A stretch of DNA of 64,000 nt. Source: Ceratothoa steindachneri. Lineage: Eukaryota; Arthropoda; Malacostraca; Isopoda; Cymothoidae. Under the pieces are notes generated by a model that saw only the letters and a program-made list of their open reading frames with translations, searched no databases and was not told the origin of the DNA. Shown piece after piece: positions 12,763 to 23,754 of this stretch. The translations under genes and the position numbers were made by a program. The DNA lies in NCBI GenBank assembly GCA_963969495.1, contig OZ018318.1, forward strand, positions 174,890,294-174,954,293, given 5' to 3'. Within the stretch, counting starts at the first letter, position 1, and the number at the start of each line of letters is the position of its first letter.

Positions 12763-15141
12763 TTAACACTAGAATGGACATGGTGTTGAAATCGACACCT
12801 TGCATTTTTTCATCTCTTTTTTTAGCCCTAACCAATACATATAACTCTTAATGCTTCTATGACGATTATATTTTCTTCGGAAGTTATAGAAACGCAAATT
12901 TATAACATTTCGTAGTGTGGTGCAATAAGTTGTGGGCGGGTGTTCTCAATTTTCTAGAAATTCCCATGGGAAATTCCATTCAAATCTTTAGTGCGGTTGG
13001 TATTTATAAATTATCGTTTGTTACTTGTTCAGGACCGTACAAATCGGTGCTGTAGGACAATCTGATAGCCTAAACATTTCGTCATAAGATATTTTTATAT
13101 ATCTACCTAGATTATGTCTTCAGGTGCAGATAATGTATTCCAATTGATAAAGCAATCGATATCCTGTGGGATTCTGGTGACGATATAAATAGTGAAAGTG
13201 AAGATGAAGAAATTTCAACTAATCATAATAACAGTCAATTTGAATCATTTGAATCTTCAGACTCTTGCTCAGAAGACACCAAAGATGCATCAGCTCTCCA
13301 AACCCTTACATTGGATAAAAGCGAAGATATTGTAACACGATATGGAGTAACATGGAGAGCTCTCATAAAAGCAAGAAACGCATCAGTATTCAAAGCTACT
13401 CGAGGTGTCACACGAGCCTTGATAAATGATGTTTCAAAATCTCCATAGATGGCATGGAAATCATTTATTGATGAAAGAATGCTAAGAAAAATTCTCAAGT
13501 GTACTATTGCAGAATTCCAAACGTGCAATCTTGATAACTCTTTCACTTTGGGAAAGTCGGAAGCATTTTTTGCATTGGAATATGCTCGAGGAATATATGG
13601 TAAGGGCTAAAAGGAAAGATTTTCTTTAGAGCCAACTTTATGGTCCTGATATTTTTCGAAAAACGATGTCTTGAACACATTTTAAAGAGATCAGAAAACA
13701 TGTTCGCTTTGATCTAAAAGGTACGAGTTTAGTTCGTATAAGTAATGATAAATTTACCCATATAATAGACATTTTTGAGGCATTTTCTCAGAGGTTGCAG
13801 AAGAAATTTTACTCCATAGTTTAGCCTAACAATAGATGAGCAACTTTTATCCCAGAAAAATCGTTGTCCTTTTATTGTATACATGCCAAACATGGCAGAT
13901 AAATTTGGCATCAAATTTTTCATCCTAGCTGAAGTGAATTCAAAATATGTTGCCAATATAATCCTGTATTTCAGTGCACAAGAAAAAGAATCAAGAAATG
14001 GACTACCTTTTGGGTAAAGTGTTGTGCTGAAGATCACAGACACAATTAAAGAATTGGCTATAATGTAAAAACAGACAACTTCTTCACAACATTTGAACTT
14101 GCAAGAAAACGTCAAGATCAAGGACTTCTATAGTTGGCACAGTTCTTTCAAACAGCAAGCATCTTTCCAAGGAAATGCCTACCATTTAAACGGGAGGACG
14201 TTACAATAGCAAGTTTATCTTTCAAGAAGAAAGCGGATGCATGTTTGTGAATTATCATAGCAAAGATAATAAGTCTGTATGTTTGCTTTCCACAATGCAT
14301 TCAGCTCCAAGAGTTTCAGAAGATGCTAAAAGAAGCCAGATTTGATAAAGTTTTATAACAAGAATAAAGTTTGCGTCGATTATGTTGACCAAATGGTACG
14401 AAAATATAGCACACATTGTGTAACAAGGCGCTGCCCTGTTGGAGTGTGGTCAAATATTTTAGACATTGCAGTCCTCAATAGCTGGATTATTTATAAGAAA
14501 AAAGCTGGCAGTAAAATAAGTCGGAAAGAATATATTCTCCAACTCATCGAGAATCTCCGTTCGGTATATGTTTCGAAAAGGAAAATGTCATCCTCACATG
14601 TTGAGAATGAAGCTAAAGATTACTTCCTATAGCCCCAAAAGAGAAGAAAGTGCTCCAGTCAAAAGTATAACAATGCAACTGTCACTACATCTAAATTTGC
14701 GAGAAACCGACCTGCGGGAAGTGTTCAGAAAAAGAAACACGAATAATCAGCGGTACATGTAAAAAGTGCAATCTGAAATAAATAGTATATTCTCATTTTA
14801 AAAATAAATTTTCATTCATATTTCTGACTTTTAATTTTTATAAAATAATAATATCAGGTATTCATGGGGGATTGAACAGATATTAGCTTTTAGATATTCT
14901 TTCTTCACCAGTTCGCAAAAGTGATATATAATATACAATGGCTCCCCCAAACAATATTCCTGACTACGCCATGAATATTATTATAATGACTAAGAGCCCA
15001 TAATATATCTCTTTTAGATCAGATATTCAACCCTAAAATTTTGAAAATATACTTTGGAAAAAATAAAAATTATTGGTTGTGTTGAAATCGACACCTTGAC
15101 TGTTTTATATATACACAATATGTTGGTTATTCTAGTGTTAA
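12763..15141 (+). mobile_element. piggyBac-like DNA transposon, decayed but with both ends
   Basis: The element is bounded by TTAA at 12763-12766 and 15138-15141, the hallmark piggyBac target duplication. Inside these are inverted termini CACTAGAA (12767-12774) and TTCTAGTG (15130-15137). A subterminal motif, GTGTTGAAATCGACACC, occurs near both ends (about 12783 and 15080) and is itself an imperfect inverted repeat (GGTGT...ACACC). The interior holds pieces of a piggyBac transposase in several frames. Length is about 2.37 kb, normal for the family. Confidence 0.9.
13114..14781 (+). pseudogene. piggyBac-like transposase, frameshifted and interrupted
   Basis: The protein would catalyse cut-and-paste transposition. 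Visible pieces in order: an acidic N-terminus (about 13158-13445, DSGDDINSESEDEE) ending at a TAG; the first part of the DDE domain around 13820-13920, with TIDEQL containing the expected first Asp (13835-13837); a later part at 14342-14632 with VDYVDQMVRKYS and the helix ILDIAVLNSWIIY, typical of piggyBac transposases; and a C-terminal cysteine cluster (TCGKC, TCKKC) ending at TAA 14779-14781. These pieces lie in different frames separated by stops, so no functional protein can be made. Minus-strand frames here are antisense shadows. Confidence 0.85.
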
Positions 15142-15624
15142 GTGTTTAAATGTCCAATTGTGCGAGTATCCAGGGTCTGTAGGCAAAAGCCTTTTATACT
15201 CCTAGATTAAAATAATATTATTTTTTAATAATTTACTCGACAACAATTTTCATTTTATATGAATTTATAGATAGTGGATAGTCTTCACGAGGTTTCAGAG
15301 GTCAGAGGGTAGTTGTCAGGCCGAACCTCATTGCGATAACGGTCATTTAGTATTATTCTCTATGAACAGCGCTTTATCAACTTCAAAATTGACTCGTTAT
15401 TTATAAATTTGATCGGAATATTAAGATAACAATGATCAATCCACTTATCATCTACACTCTAGGCTCCACAAAAAATTTTAAGTAAGAAATGTGAGGGTCG
15501 AATAGCAAGCATCTATTTGAAAAAAGTTGTTAGAAAGATAAGAGATAACAATTTATTCATGGTTAAGCTAAGTAGATAATGAAGTAAATGAGTAAGTATA
15601 CAAGTATGCAATAGGTAGTACGTA
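15142..15624. other. AT-rich spacer
   Basis: Between the piggyBac element and the palindrome. No gene or repeat seen. Confidence 0.4.
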
Positions 15625-16153
15625 TGTATTTTTTTGGCTAGACGCCGGCGACCTCACTGTGGTAGCGGGGTATAAAATATTTGGTATTTCGTATGGGAAA
15701 ACTCTCTATATTAATTCGATCAAAAGACCTGACCGATTGTTAATAAAAACATAGATGTGCGGACGCCGTGAAATATTGCCCACTTCTGAGACTAGGAAAG
15801 CAAAGGGTAACTCGGTTTATGTATAAAATATAGGTTGCGTTTAATTATCTGCTGAAAATAATCGTATGTAGTTCCTAAGAACGCAGGACCTATGCGGTCT
15901 TAGAATCTAGATAACGATTATTTTGAGCATACAATTAAACGCAACCTATATTTTAAACAAAGACCGACTTACCCTGTGCTTTCATACTCTCAGAGGTCGG
16001 CAGAATTCCACAGAGTCCGCACATATATTTTTTTATTAACAATCGGTCAGGTCTTTTAATCGAATTAATATAGAGAGTTTTTCCATACGAAATACCAAAT
16101 ATTTTATACCCCGCTACCAAAGTGAGGTCGCCGGCGTCTAGCCCAAAAGACAC
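15625..16153. repeat. 529-bp near-gapless palindrome
   Basis: The left arm starts near TGTATTTTTTTGGCTAGACG and the right arm ends with CTAGCCCAAAAGACACC, its reverse complement. Complementarity continues to a centre at about 15889, where CTAAGAACGCA pairs with TGCGGTCTTAG around an 8-base loop. Arms are about 260 bp with scattered mismatches. Each arm contains a related short open frame (GDLT.VAGYKIFGISYGKTL), simply because they are copies. No target duplication is evident. It could be a fold-back or MITE-type element, or a locus making hairpin RNA. Confidence 0.9.
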
Positions 16154-17444
16154 CATTTTTCACAACATTTCTCTCGAAACTAAGAAGAATTAGCTGATTT
16201 TAGAGTTGTAATGTTATTTTAAAATATAGATTTTCTAGGCAGGGAATGTGATATAGGTTTGACGTTATTTAAATAGGAATGTGGAATATTAAAAAAAAGC
16301 AGGTAAAAAGAAATCAGGAAGGAACTTTTATTAAGTTATAAAGTATTAGAAAATTCCTGAGATTAAATCATTTAATGTAATAATTTTAAATATTCTAGGA
16401 ACGTCTTTTATTGGCCAAGTGATTATAAACAAATTAAAAAATATAATCAGAAAATTTGTGGAGCCCTGAATAAGTTTCAATTTGTAAACATTTCAATCCA
16501 TGTTTTTTCAAACTAAATTTCAAAGTCTTTGAAGTCCTTGGACTTTGGACTGTGAAAGTATCTTGATCTAATATCAACTAATGATAACATATTTTGCTTA
16601 AAACGGATCGTAAAAGTTTAAATATTTCAACAACACACTTACTCATTGTTTACATACAAAATAGCTCTAAATGACTAATAATGTTTACAAATACACAGAA
16701 AATGCGGCTCATTATTATGCGTCACCGAAAATATACATATGTAAATATTTTTTCGAACCATTGAATACAGCTTTATTTCAATTTCGACCCGCCCAGGCTG
16801 CTTATCTATGAACAGCCTAGCCTCTTTTTAGTGTGATCCACTAAATACCGTAACACAAGTGATATACGCCTAGGAATTTCATTAACTTACTAGTACCGTA
16901 GTGTGACTCATCCTTACCTTAAATACTGATATTCCATAATGATGGCAGTTCATTTTACTAGGATTAAGAGTTTATTGTGGTACTCGAGGAAAGTTCATCT
17001 TTGGTCCTTATAAATTACTTAGCCCTGGTAAGTCAAATCTCGATGGTTTATCATGACATTTGTTTGGCCGATATTTATTAAGAGCTTGATTTTTATGGTT
17101 TTGAGTGAATAGATTTCTTCCAGGGTGTCATTTATATATAAGCTCCAAATCATTGTAAAATCTCAGAAGGTTAGGGTTTTTTTCTCTCTCTCTCTTTCGA
17201 TGACTTTGTCTTGAAATGTAATCTTTCTGAAAAATGGAGTGAAATTATGACGTCTTACCTGTAATAAAAGTACTAAAATTATTTTTAAGAATGAAGATCT
17301 ATTTTCGTGCTGGAAAATAGTATTACGCACCGAAATATCTAGCATATATATACATATATACTTCATATTATACAATTTATGTATTCAAGAACTTATTGTA
17401 AATAAACTAAAAAAATAATATATTCGCACGTGCAAATTAAGAGG
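16154..17444. other. AT-rich stretch, no gene recognised
   Basis: No family motif on either strand. A short CT-rich run sits near 17180-17200. Confidence 0.45.
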
Positions 17445-19440
17445 AATTCACCAGTTTCTTGCCAAATACTGGTGTTATTTTATTACATTCCTGCTAACGT
17501 TTTGTCTATTAATCCGTCACAGTTGAAGGCTGGTGATCTCAGCCTTGGATCCAATAATCTTGCTTAGGTTCTTATATTGGTTCAGGTCGGGGTTCTGAGC
17601 AGGCCACTTCATTATTTCGATATATTTTTGCTCAAAATTTATTTTACTGCTTTGCAGTATAGCATGCAGCGTTGTAGTGGAAAAATAATGCTAGCTGGCT
17701 CATAGATCTTCGGAATGAAGGTATAAAATATTTAGGAACAACTGTTGCGGTCATTAAAAGTTCGGTTTAGGATCAACAATAAAACATTAAAATCAGTGTC
17801 ATATAAAGCATTTGAATCCCTGAGATTGTCACGCAGAATAATTATGCACATGCAAATAACCTCGAAGTGTATAGTAGTCTCCATAAATAAGAAAAAAAAT
17901 TTAGCTTTCGTCCATGTAAATAATAAGACAAGAGTGCATTGCAAGGCAGAATAGGTTCAACAATGAAGCCTCACAAATGAGTATCATTTAAATCCTATAA
18001 AAGCTTTCAGCAGGCACATTAATCGAACATTAAATAAATATACCATCCTGGAATAATGAATTAATGTAAGAGAAAACCAATATTTATAAATAATTTTTAA
18101 GCGCAATTTAATATGCCTCAAGAAAAACAGAAAATATTGTAAGGATGCAAGAAAAATCGTCAGAGTTCCAACACGGATATACAAACATACACACATGAAA
18201 AAACACATATGAGCTGAATGGCCTGGAAACAGAAAACGAAGGCAACTGGGGATATCTGCTCTGACTAGCCAGGATTTACGTGAAACTGTGAAACGGTGGA
18301 ATCAATCTTCCTAAGAATCATGGCCTGATAAAGTCCAAGGCGACTAAATTTAAATATACTTCTAATACACAAGTGTCCACACTAAACACTTACACACCCT
18401 TAAACATCGATCAGCAGTCGTAAAAAAGGAACCAACAAATACACTTTGACCCGATAGGTCCTTTAGGATGAAAAGCTAATACGTTAGTGGCCCTGCCACA
18501 AATTTCCAGCATAAAGTGCATCAAATTCATTCTGCCTAATTTTACTGAGTCCTCCGCCCAATAAAGAGTTTTTAATCTGGTTTCATGAATAGTTTGCGTA
18601 AGAAGAATCCATTCGCTCCCCATACCCAGCCTAATTCGCTAGAATCAATGCAAGAGGTGTCAGCCCAACATCAGCACCTTTTATCCGAATTCCACAATCG
18701 CGCTAGGTCTAGGTTAAACAACAATAGGGAAGTTAACCGTGGGAGCAAACAACAAAATACCTAAAACCAAATAAAATATATAAGGCCACGAAAATAATTA
18801 AGCTCCATACACCTTCGCGCCACCATTCCAATTATTCGCGCTAGAGGACCAACTCCTTCAGAAGAAATCATACCCAAACCATACCAGTGCCTTTTTCATG
18901 CTTGGCAGACATTTTAATAGATTTGAGGTTAAGTCTGTCACCTGCTATGCGTCCAAATAAACGTATCCTTTGAGATCAAACTAAATTAAATTTACTTTCG
19001 TCGCTGAAATGAATTCTCTTCCAATAATGCTCATCGACTTTAGCCTTCTGGTTCTTCTTAGTAATAATGGGTTAGACTGCTGGAAAATGGGTAATAAACC
19101 AGATTTATTAGGACAAAGGGACTCACTTCTTTGCCAATATTGGTCTTTATTTATTTTCCCCCAAATTTTGTTGTACTCTCTAAAGAAACTATCATAGATA
19201 AGCACCTAGTCGCACGGTCAACCGACTTTTGCAGGAGATTTGGGAGGTTTTGTTTTCATTATCTAACTACAAAACGTATGGAATCTCACTCTCGGTTTTA
19301 TAATTATCAAGAGTCATTCTTTAATAATCAATAAAATATTTCTCTGACGTAGCTCCTAGAGTATTTAGAACAACAATGGTGGCATTATACTTCTTACCTA
19401 ATGAGTAAAATGTGGCCAAATGAATTTAAGAAACTTCTAG
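17445..19440 (-). mobile_element. Tc1-like transposase relic, split by an insertion
   Basis: Read on the minus strand, 19440 to 18790 holds degenerate N-terminal and early catalytic parts of a Tc1-like transposase: an HTH-like start (IVVLNTLGATSEKYF), PLLLRRTRRLK, a decayed SDESKFNLI-type motif, and SSEGVGPLARIIGM, matching the family's GVGPL block. After about 1.05 kb of unrelated DNA the protein resumes at 17720-17445 with a decayed QQDNA-CHTAKAV block and KWPAQNPDLN, the WPAQSPDLNPIEN signature that precedes the catalytic Glu. Stops and frameshifts are frequent. I could not define terminal inverted repeats. Confidence 0.75.
17732..18779. other. About 1.05-kb insertion inside the Tc1 relic
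   Basis: This segment separates parts of one Tc1-like protein. The 9-base word ATAAAATAT lies at both junctions (17723-17731 and 18771-18779), as a target duplication would, though the word is low complexity. Contents are unidentified: two antiparallel 70-codon frames near 17740-17950 and a minus-strand 70-codon frame at 18411-18623 (MGSEWILLTQTIHETR...), none recognised. Confidence 0.45.
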
Positions 19441-19830
19441 AGTACTGGAAATTTATTATGAACTTTTGCCATTTTTGTTTTTTTTTATATATAAAGTCAC
19501 AAATAAATTAAATTTAATTATTTACAGATGATTTATTTCCTATCATTTCTATGCAACTCGACATTGAGGAGTCAGTTTGCCCCCTACAGCAGGTTTCTAG
19601 TAACATCTGGCAATAACGAGCCGTCCTTATGTGGCAATATTCAATTCTACAATGTAGCCAAAGTGCTGCAGCCCATATTTCCTTCAGTTATAATCCATTA
19701 AAGTACGGCATAAGGTGTTTATTTGTGTTCTAATGCCTTTTTTAGGCACTCTTTGTTGTATAAATTACAAATTTAGGTGGTAAATATGATTTAAAGTGTA
19801 AGTGACCTGTCATTTTAATTCCAGGTCGAA

Positions 19831-20270
19831 ATGGGTAAAAAGAGATATTATTTCACATAAAATTGGAGAATTGGAAGTGTATTTTACTGAAACCACATTT
19901 AAACAGATATAAATTGAAAATAAACTAAATGCTTCAACTCAGTCAATTAGTGTAATTAAGAGAATTTGGAAAATAACAAGGATGCGTTGCTAAAAAGTGT
20001 TCAGAACTGTGGTAGTAAGGGAGTAGCAACCCCTAGTTTGATGAAAAAATCAAAAGAATATCTCTCAACAATAGTAGACATCTTGTCGTATGATTTCCTG
20101 TGAAATAATGGAAAAGAACATCACTGTGCCTCCTAGAAGAAAAAACAACAGACTTTTAAAAACTAGATTACACGCGTATCGTCCAAGGAACACATCGAGG
20201 CATACCCCGACTATGGTGGAGGGGCGCCAAGGAATGGGTTACAAATCATATTGCATGAACTTCTTAGGAA
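19831..20270 (+). pseudogene. Tc1-like transposase, N-terminal relic
   Basis: From the ATG at 19831 the text reads MGKKRDI-type residues, then a helix-turn-helix with NKLNASTQSISVIKRIW, a short basic linker, and the second DNA-binding part (SCEIMEKNITV, RLLKTRLHAYRPRN), matching the bipartite N-terminal domain of Tc1-like transposases. Frames switch several times and there are internal stops. The catalytic domain is missing, so this is a 3'-truncated relic. It is on the opposite strand from the relic at 17445-19440 and seems to be a separate copy. Confidence 0.65.
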
Positions 20271-20423
20271 TGGGACCAGTAAATTAAAAATATTTCGAAT
20301 TATTAGATTATGAGTTTTTTACATTTTTTTATTAAAGCAAAGTTTGATTAAATATTTCCAATACTATTAAGAAAAAAAAGGGTTCGTTTAATTGAATAAA
20401 TAAATATAAAAATCTGTTGAATC

Positions 20424-20602
20424 TTAGCTCATGATTGACAGCCAGTAAATGCGCCATGGCATCATTAGGAGAACGACGCAGAGAGAGTCGTGTTTGGGTT
20501 GGATCTTCGTCTCTATGGAGCTGAAGATAGTTATGGATTCAGTGTCCCAAAATTTTTCGCTGATCACGAGTGAGATTCTTTTCCCGCAAGCATCATTTGC
20601 AT
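20424..20602 (-). CDS. Candidate exon behind a good splice acceptor, identity unknown
   Basis: On the minus strand TTTTTTTCTACTTTATAG ends at 20603, a pyrimidine-rich tract plus AG, followed by about 58 open codons to TGA. This stretch has clearly higher GC than its surroundings. The peptide (GKRISLVISEKFWDTESITI and onward) matches nothing I know. It could be a terminal exon of a host gene or a chance frame. Confidence 0.2.
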
Positions 20603-21167
20603 CTATAAAGTAGAAAAAAATCACCTATTTTGTGATCTAAGAAGCAAAAACAGAATAAAAAATATATCAAAAGGAATCGCAGTCCTGTTAGCAGAATATA
20701 TTGTTTTGTGATAAGCAAAAGGAAAAATGGAAAAAAATGTGTCAATCGTTACGTAACATAAAGTATATTTCGTATATTTGAGAAAGCTAAATAATTATGA
20801 GGTTGCAGAAATAACTTCTTACACGGCTCAATTGCTGCCCCTTCTTTGAAGGTTAACTATCTGCATCATCACATATTTTATGCTGCTCTGATTAAATCCA
20901 TTTGACTTATGTCTCTTACTACTTTGAATTACAAGAGAGATACTTATCCACTTAAACGAAAAAACAGGCGGAAACTTAGGAGAAGTCAGCCAAATAATGA
21001 TATGTGTTAGGAACACTTAACCTGGATCAGAGAATAAATAAGGGTAAGGATATATAATATATTAAATATTTGGAAATGGAAATAAATGATAGACAACTAT
21101 GTATTTTCTGAAGCTTAAACAAATTTGGGAGAGAAAATATACATCTGACGATTTTATAATTTGATAA

Positions 21168-21509
21168 AAAAGTGGGAATCTTAATCAGGAGAAGAAAGAA
21201 GTACTGGACAAAGGCTACATATTCAACGGGGAGGAAATTGCCCTTAAGGTCTTCTGTATATCAGTATACAACCTCCGCAAAGAATATTCGGAGGAGTTAC
21301 CTCGAGTTATTCAGCGGGACATGTACAAATGTAGCTTCGAGGGACCGTACTCTACAAAAGAAATGAAAGGACTAATAGAGGAAGGACTCGTCTACATCCC
21401 GCCAGAAAGCGTTCACATAATTTATATAAAATCGTATAAGTTAATAAAAGGGGTCCAAAAACCTCGGAGATTACAAATTGAAGACAAAATGTGTAATTAT
21501 AAAATTTAA
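21168..21509 (+). CDS. 113-codon open frame with coding character, unidentified
   Basis: The frame opens after a TAA at 21165 and runs to TAA at 21507. It has no early ATG; the first is at 21321. The peptide is charged and balanced (LNQEKKEVLDKGYIFNGEEI, then NLRKEYSEELPRVIQRDMYK) with little of the N/I/K bias seen in chance frames here. Residues EGPYSTKEMKGLIEEGLV faintly recall the GP[FY]S..EM...GY part of GYF domains, but the aromatic GYF residues are absent, so I do not claim that. It may be an exon lacking its start, or a fragment of a mobile element. Confidence 0.3.
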   Translation, partial: KSGNLNQEKKEVLDKGYIFNGEEIALKVFCISVYNLRKEYSEELPRVIQRDMYKCSFEGPYSTKEMKGLIEEGLVYIPPESVHIIYIKSYKLIKGVQKPRRLQIEDKMCNYKI

Positions 21510-21539
21510 AAGTAACAACCTAAAATGGAGTGAATGAAT

Positions 21540-21740
21540 TCATAGATAATCAAATAATTATAAATAGAAATATGTTATTATATACAAAATAAAGTAACAA
21601 AGATGAAAAGGTATAAGAAGTGAATAAATACCTAAATGATTAAATAATTATAGATAGTAACATTAGTGATTAACCTGTCAAAATACAAAATGAAGTAACA
21701 AAGGTCAATAAATATAAGGTAAAAAATAGAAATATAATTG
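21540..21740. repeat. Degenerate two-unit tandem repeat, period about 95-100 bp
   Basis: ATCAAATAATTATAAATAG and ACAAAATAAAGTAACAAAG recur as ATTAAATAATTATAGATAG and ACAAAATGAAGTAACAAAG roughly 95-103 bases later. No coding potential. Confidence 0.55.
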
Positions 21741-23039
21741 ATTAATGTAACAAAATTGCCTCAGCGTTAAATATTTAATTAATAATTCAATCAAAAACAA
21801 TAGAATAATAAAGTGCCTAAATACAAATAACTATTAAATGAGCTATAAAATGATAGAATAATAAATGTAATATATTTATAATTAATTATAGAAATAATAA
21901 AACTACTTAAATATACAATAATAAAATGCTAAGTATCCCTTTATTATATTTATATTTTATTCTTTGAGATGATTAATCTTAAAAGGTATTGTTATTATGT
22001 TTAAGTTTTATTTATCTTAGGTAAATGTCTGATTTCCGCATTCTCCCAGAACTTTTACTCTATAATTCAACCATAACTTTCCCTTCTCCGCTTAATTTCC
22101 AGTTATTTCCTAACTATTATCTTTATTTTACATAAATGCTGAATCACATATGTAAATTCACTCCTTAATAAATCAACATCATCATCATCAGGATTTTTTT
22201 GGTATACTCCTAGTCAATATTAGGAATTGGCTCCATCATAATTAACCACATGATTATTGCAGGTTGATATTTAACTCGTGATTTCTTCACTGCCCTTTCG
22301 AATTTTTGCCCCAGCGGCTTTATATCAATGATCTTGAAGAATGCGATGTGATATGGAACCTTAGGGTATTGATCTTTAATAGGATCGCAGCGGAAGGGGT
22401 GGACTTTCAGTGGCTCGAGAGTTAATACATAATCTTACTTTAAATGAAACTGGTAAAGTAAAATACAGACCTAGACAAAATAAGGCAGCTAAGTTTGTTT
22501 AATTCAAAAATAGGCACATCGAAAAACCTCATATAAACAATTGGTCCCTGTCCTAAAATCAATTAAAGCTATGGCACTTAGAGTCCTTCAATTAAGAAAT
22601 AGGCACCTTTCCGAAATAAAAGGTGGCTATGACCTGTATAGCAACCAAAAGTCATCTTCTAAATGAAAAAAATATGTTCCTGTAAAAATGAGGCATCCAA
22701 AGGTTTATTCGACCCTTAAATATCCTAGGTTATCTCAACATAATTTATCTAGCCTAACCTAATCTAAAATAGGTTAGGTCAGATTGCATTAGAATAGGTT
22801 CGTTTAGTTTAGCTTTTGAAAATTCAAGAATAAATACATCATTTATTCTAAATCTAAAAGTAATCACTTTGATTATGTTAGCCTATTTCGCTCAATTCAA
22901 GAAAAGAAACTTGGCGCCATCTCAATTAAGAACATGCACCTTATTTATGAAACTTTTAAAGTGATTGGCGAAAAAAGGCCCATACAAATAATACTTATTG
23001 TGTCGCCAAATTTTGTTATACATCGAATAGAGGATCGAC
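21741..23039. other. AT-rich stretch, no gene recognised
   Basis: It contains a short ATC run (about 22178) and a perfect 9-bp stem, CCTAACCTA/TAGGTTAGG, near 22752-22777. The phrase AAATAGGCAC recurs at about 22508 and 22598 without a clear repeat unit. Confidence 0.4.
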
Positions 23040-23600
23040 ATTGCCACTCCACCTAACCGAAAGAGCTTGCGCTTTGCAGGCAAACATTTTTTCTTTGGCC
23101 TACTGCCTATCTTGCTCTAGCAACGGGGTTTCAGCCTCAAAGATATAGAAGGTTTCCATTATATATCTCCTAATAATTTACTCTTGATCTTGGTTTTTTC
23201 GGATCTATGTTTATATTCTTGTCCGAGAAGAAAGAGAAACTTTAATGGGGATTAAATTGATATAAGGAAAATACAATCCTCAAAGCTCTATTTCCAATCT
23301 CTACTTTCATTTAAATACGAAAAATAGCAAAGACAGCTTTTCCTTAATTTTAATAAGTGTTCTTAACTTCACGATTTGTAATTATTTTTGTTTAAAACAT
23401 CAGCAAAATTTGATAATTATATTTATTTTTTCGGAACTTCGCCATTTTGTTTTTTTAAACTCTGAAGGAAGTCGTAAAAATAACTTTGGTAAAACTTAAA
23501 ATATATCTGGGTCACAAACGAACTAAGAGAAAAAATAATATCTATTATTATTCAAACCTTCAAAATAATCCCATTCTTAAAATATAGTGTTATGTAGGAT
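23040..23600 (+). repeat. Unclassified dispersed repeat, copy 5
   Basis: It shares with copies 1 and 4 the ordered blocks GCCACTCCACCTAACCGAAAGAGCTTGCG, ACTTCACGATTTGTAATT, ACTTCGCCATTTTG and CCATTCTTAAAATATAG. It also carries a central block (about 23165-23235) that is present in inverted form in copy 2, so it may be the most complete member here. Confidence 0.55.
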
Positions 23601-23731
23601 TATAGTTTAATATATTTGGATGAGTAACTTATATGATCAAAACTGGGAATATAATTCACTAATGATTATTACTATGTTGCAAAAGTGGCTTTTGTTAACA
23701 GTTTTCCCGAACTTGACAACAAAAACCTCTT

Positions 23732-23754
23732 GAAACTTCTAGAACCTTCTAGAA
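23732..23754 (+). promoter_or_regulatory. Five-unit heat-shock element upstream of a TATA-like box
   Basis: GAA-ac-TTC-ta-GAA-cc-TTC-ta-GAA is an unbroken alternating array of five 5-bp HSF recognition units with exact 2-bp spacing. A TATA-like sequence (TTTATATAG, 23781-23789) lies about 30 bases downstream on the plus strand. No long coding frame follows within several hundred bases, so the regulated transcript, if any, is unknown. Function is inferred from the motif only. Confidence 0.5.

Noticed and set aside
13235..14121. Minus-strand frames of 103 and 130 codons
   Set aside because: Antisense shadows of the piggyBac transposase relic.
15953..16156. 67-codon minus-strand frame in the palindrome
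   Set aside because: It is repeated in broken form in the other arm and has no known homologue in my memory; treated as a by-product of the inverted repeat.
22752..22777. CCTAACCTAA as interstitial arthropod telomere repeat (TTAGG)n
   Set aside because: Only two repeat units; it forms a small hairpin and occurs too briefly to call telomeric.
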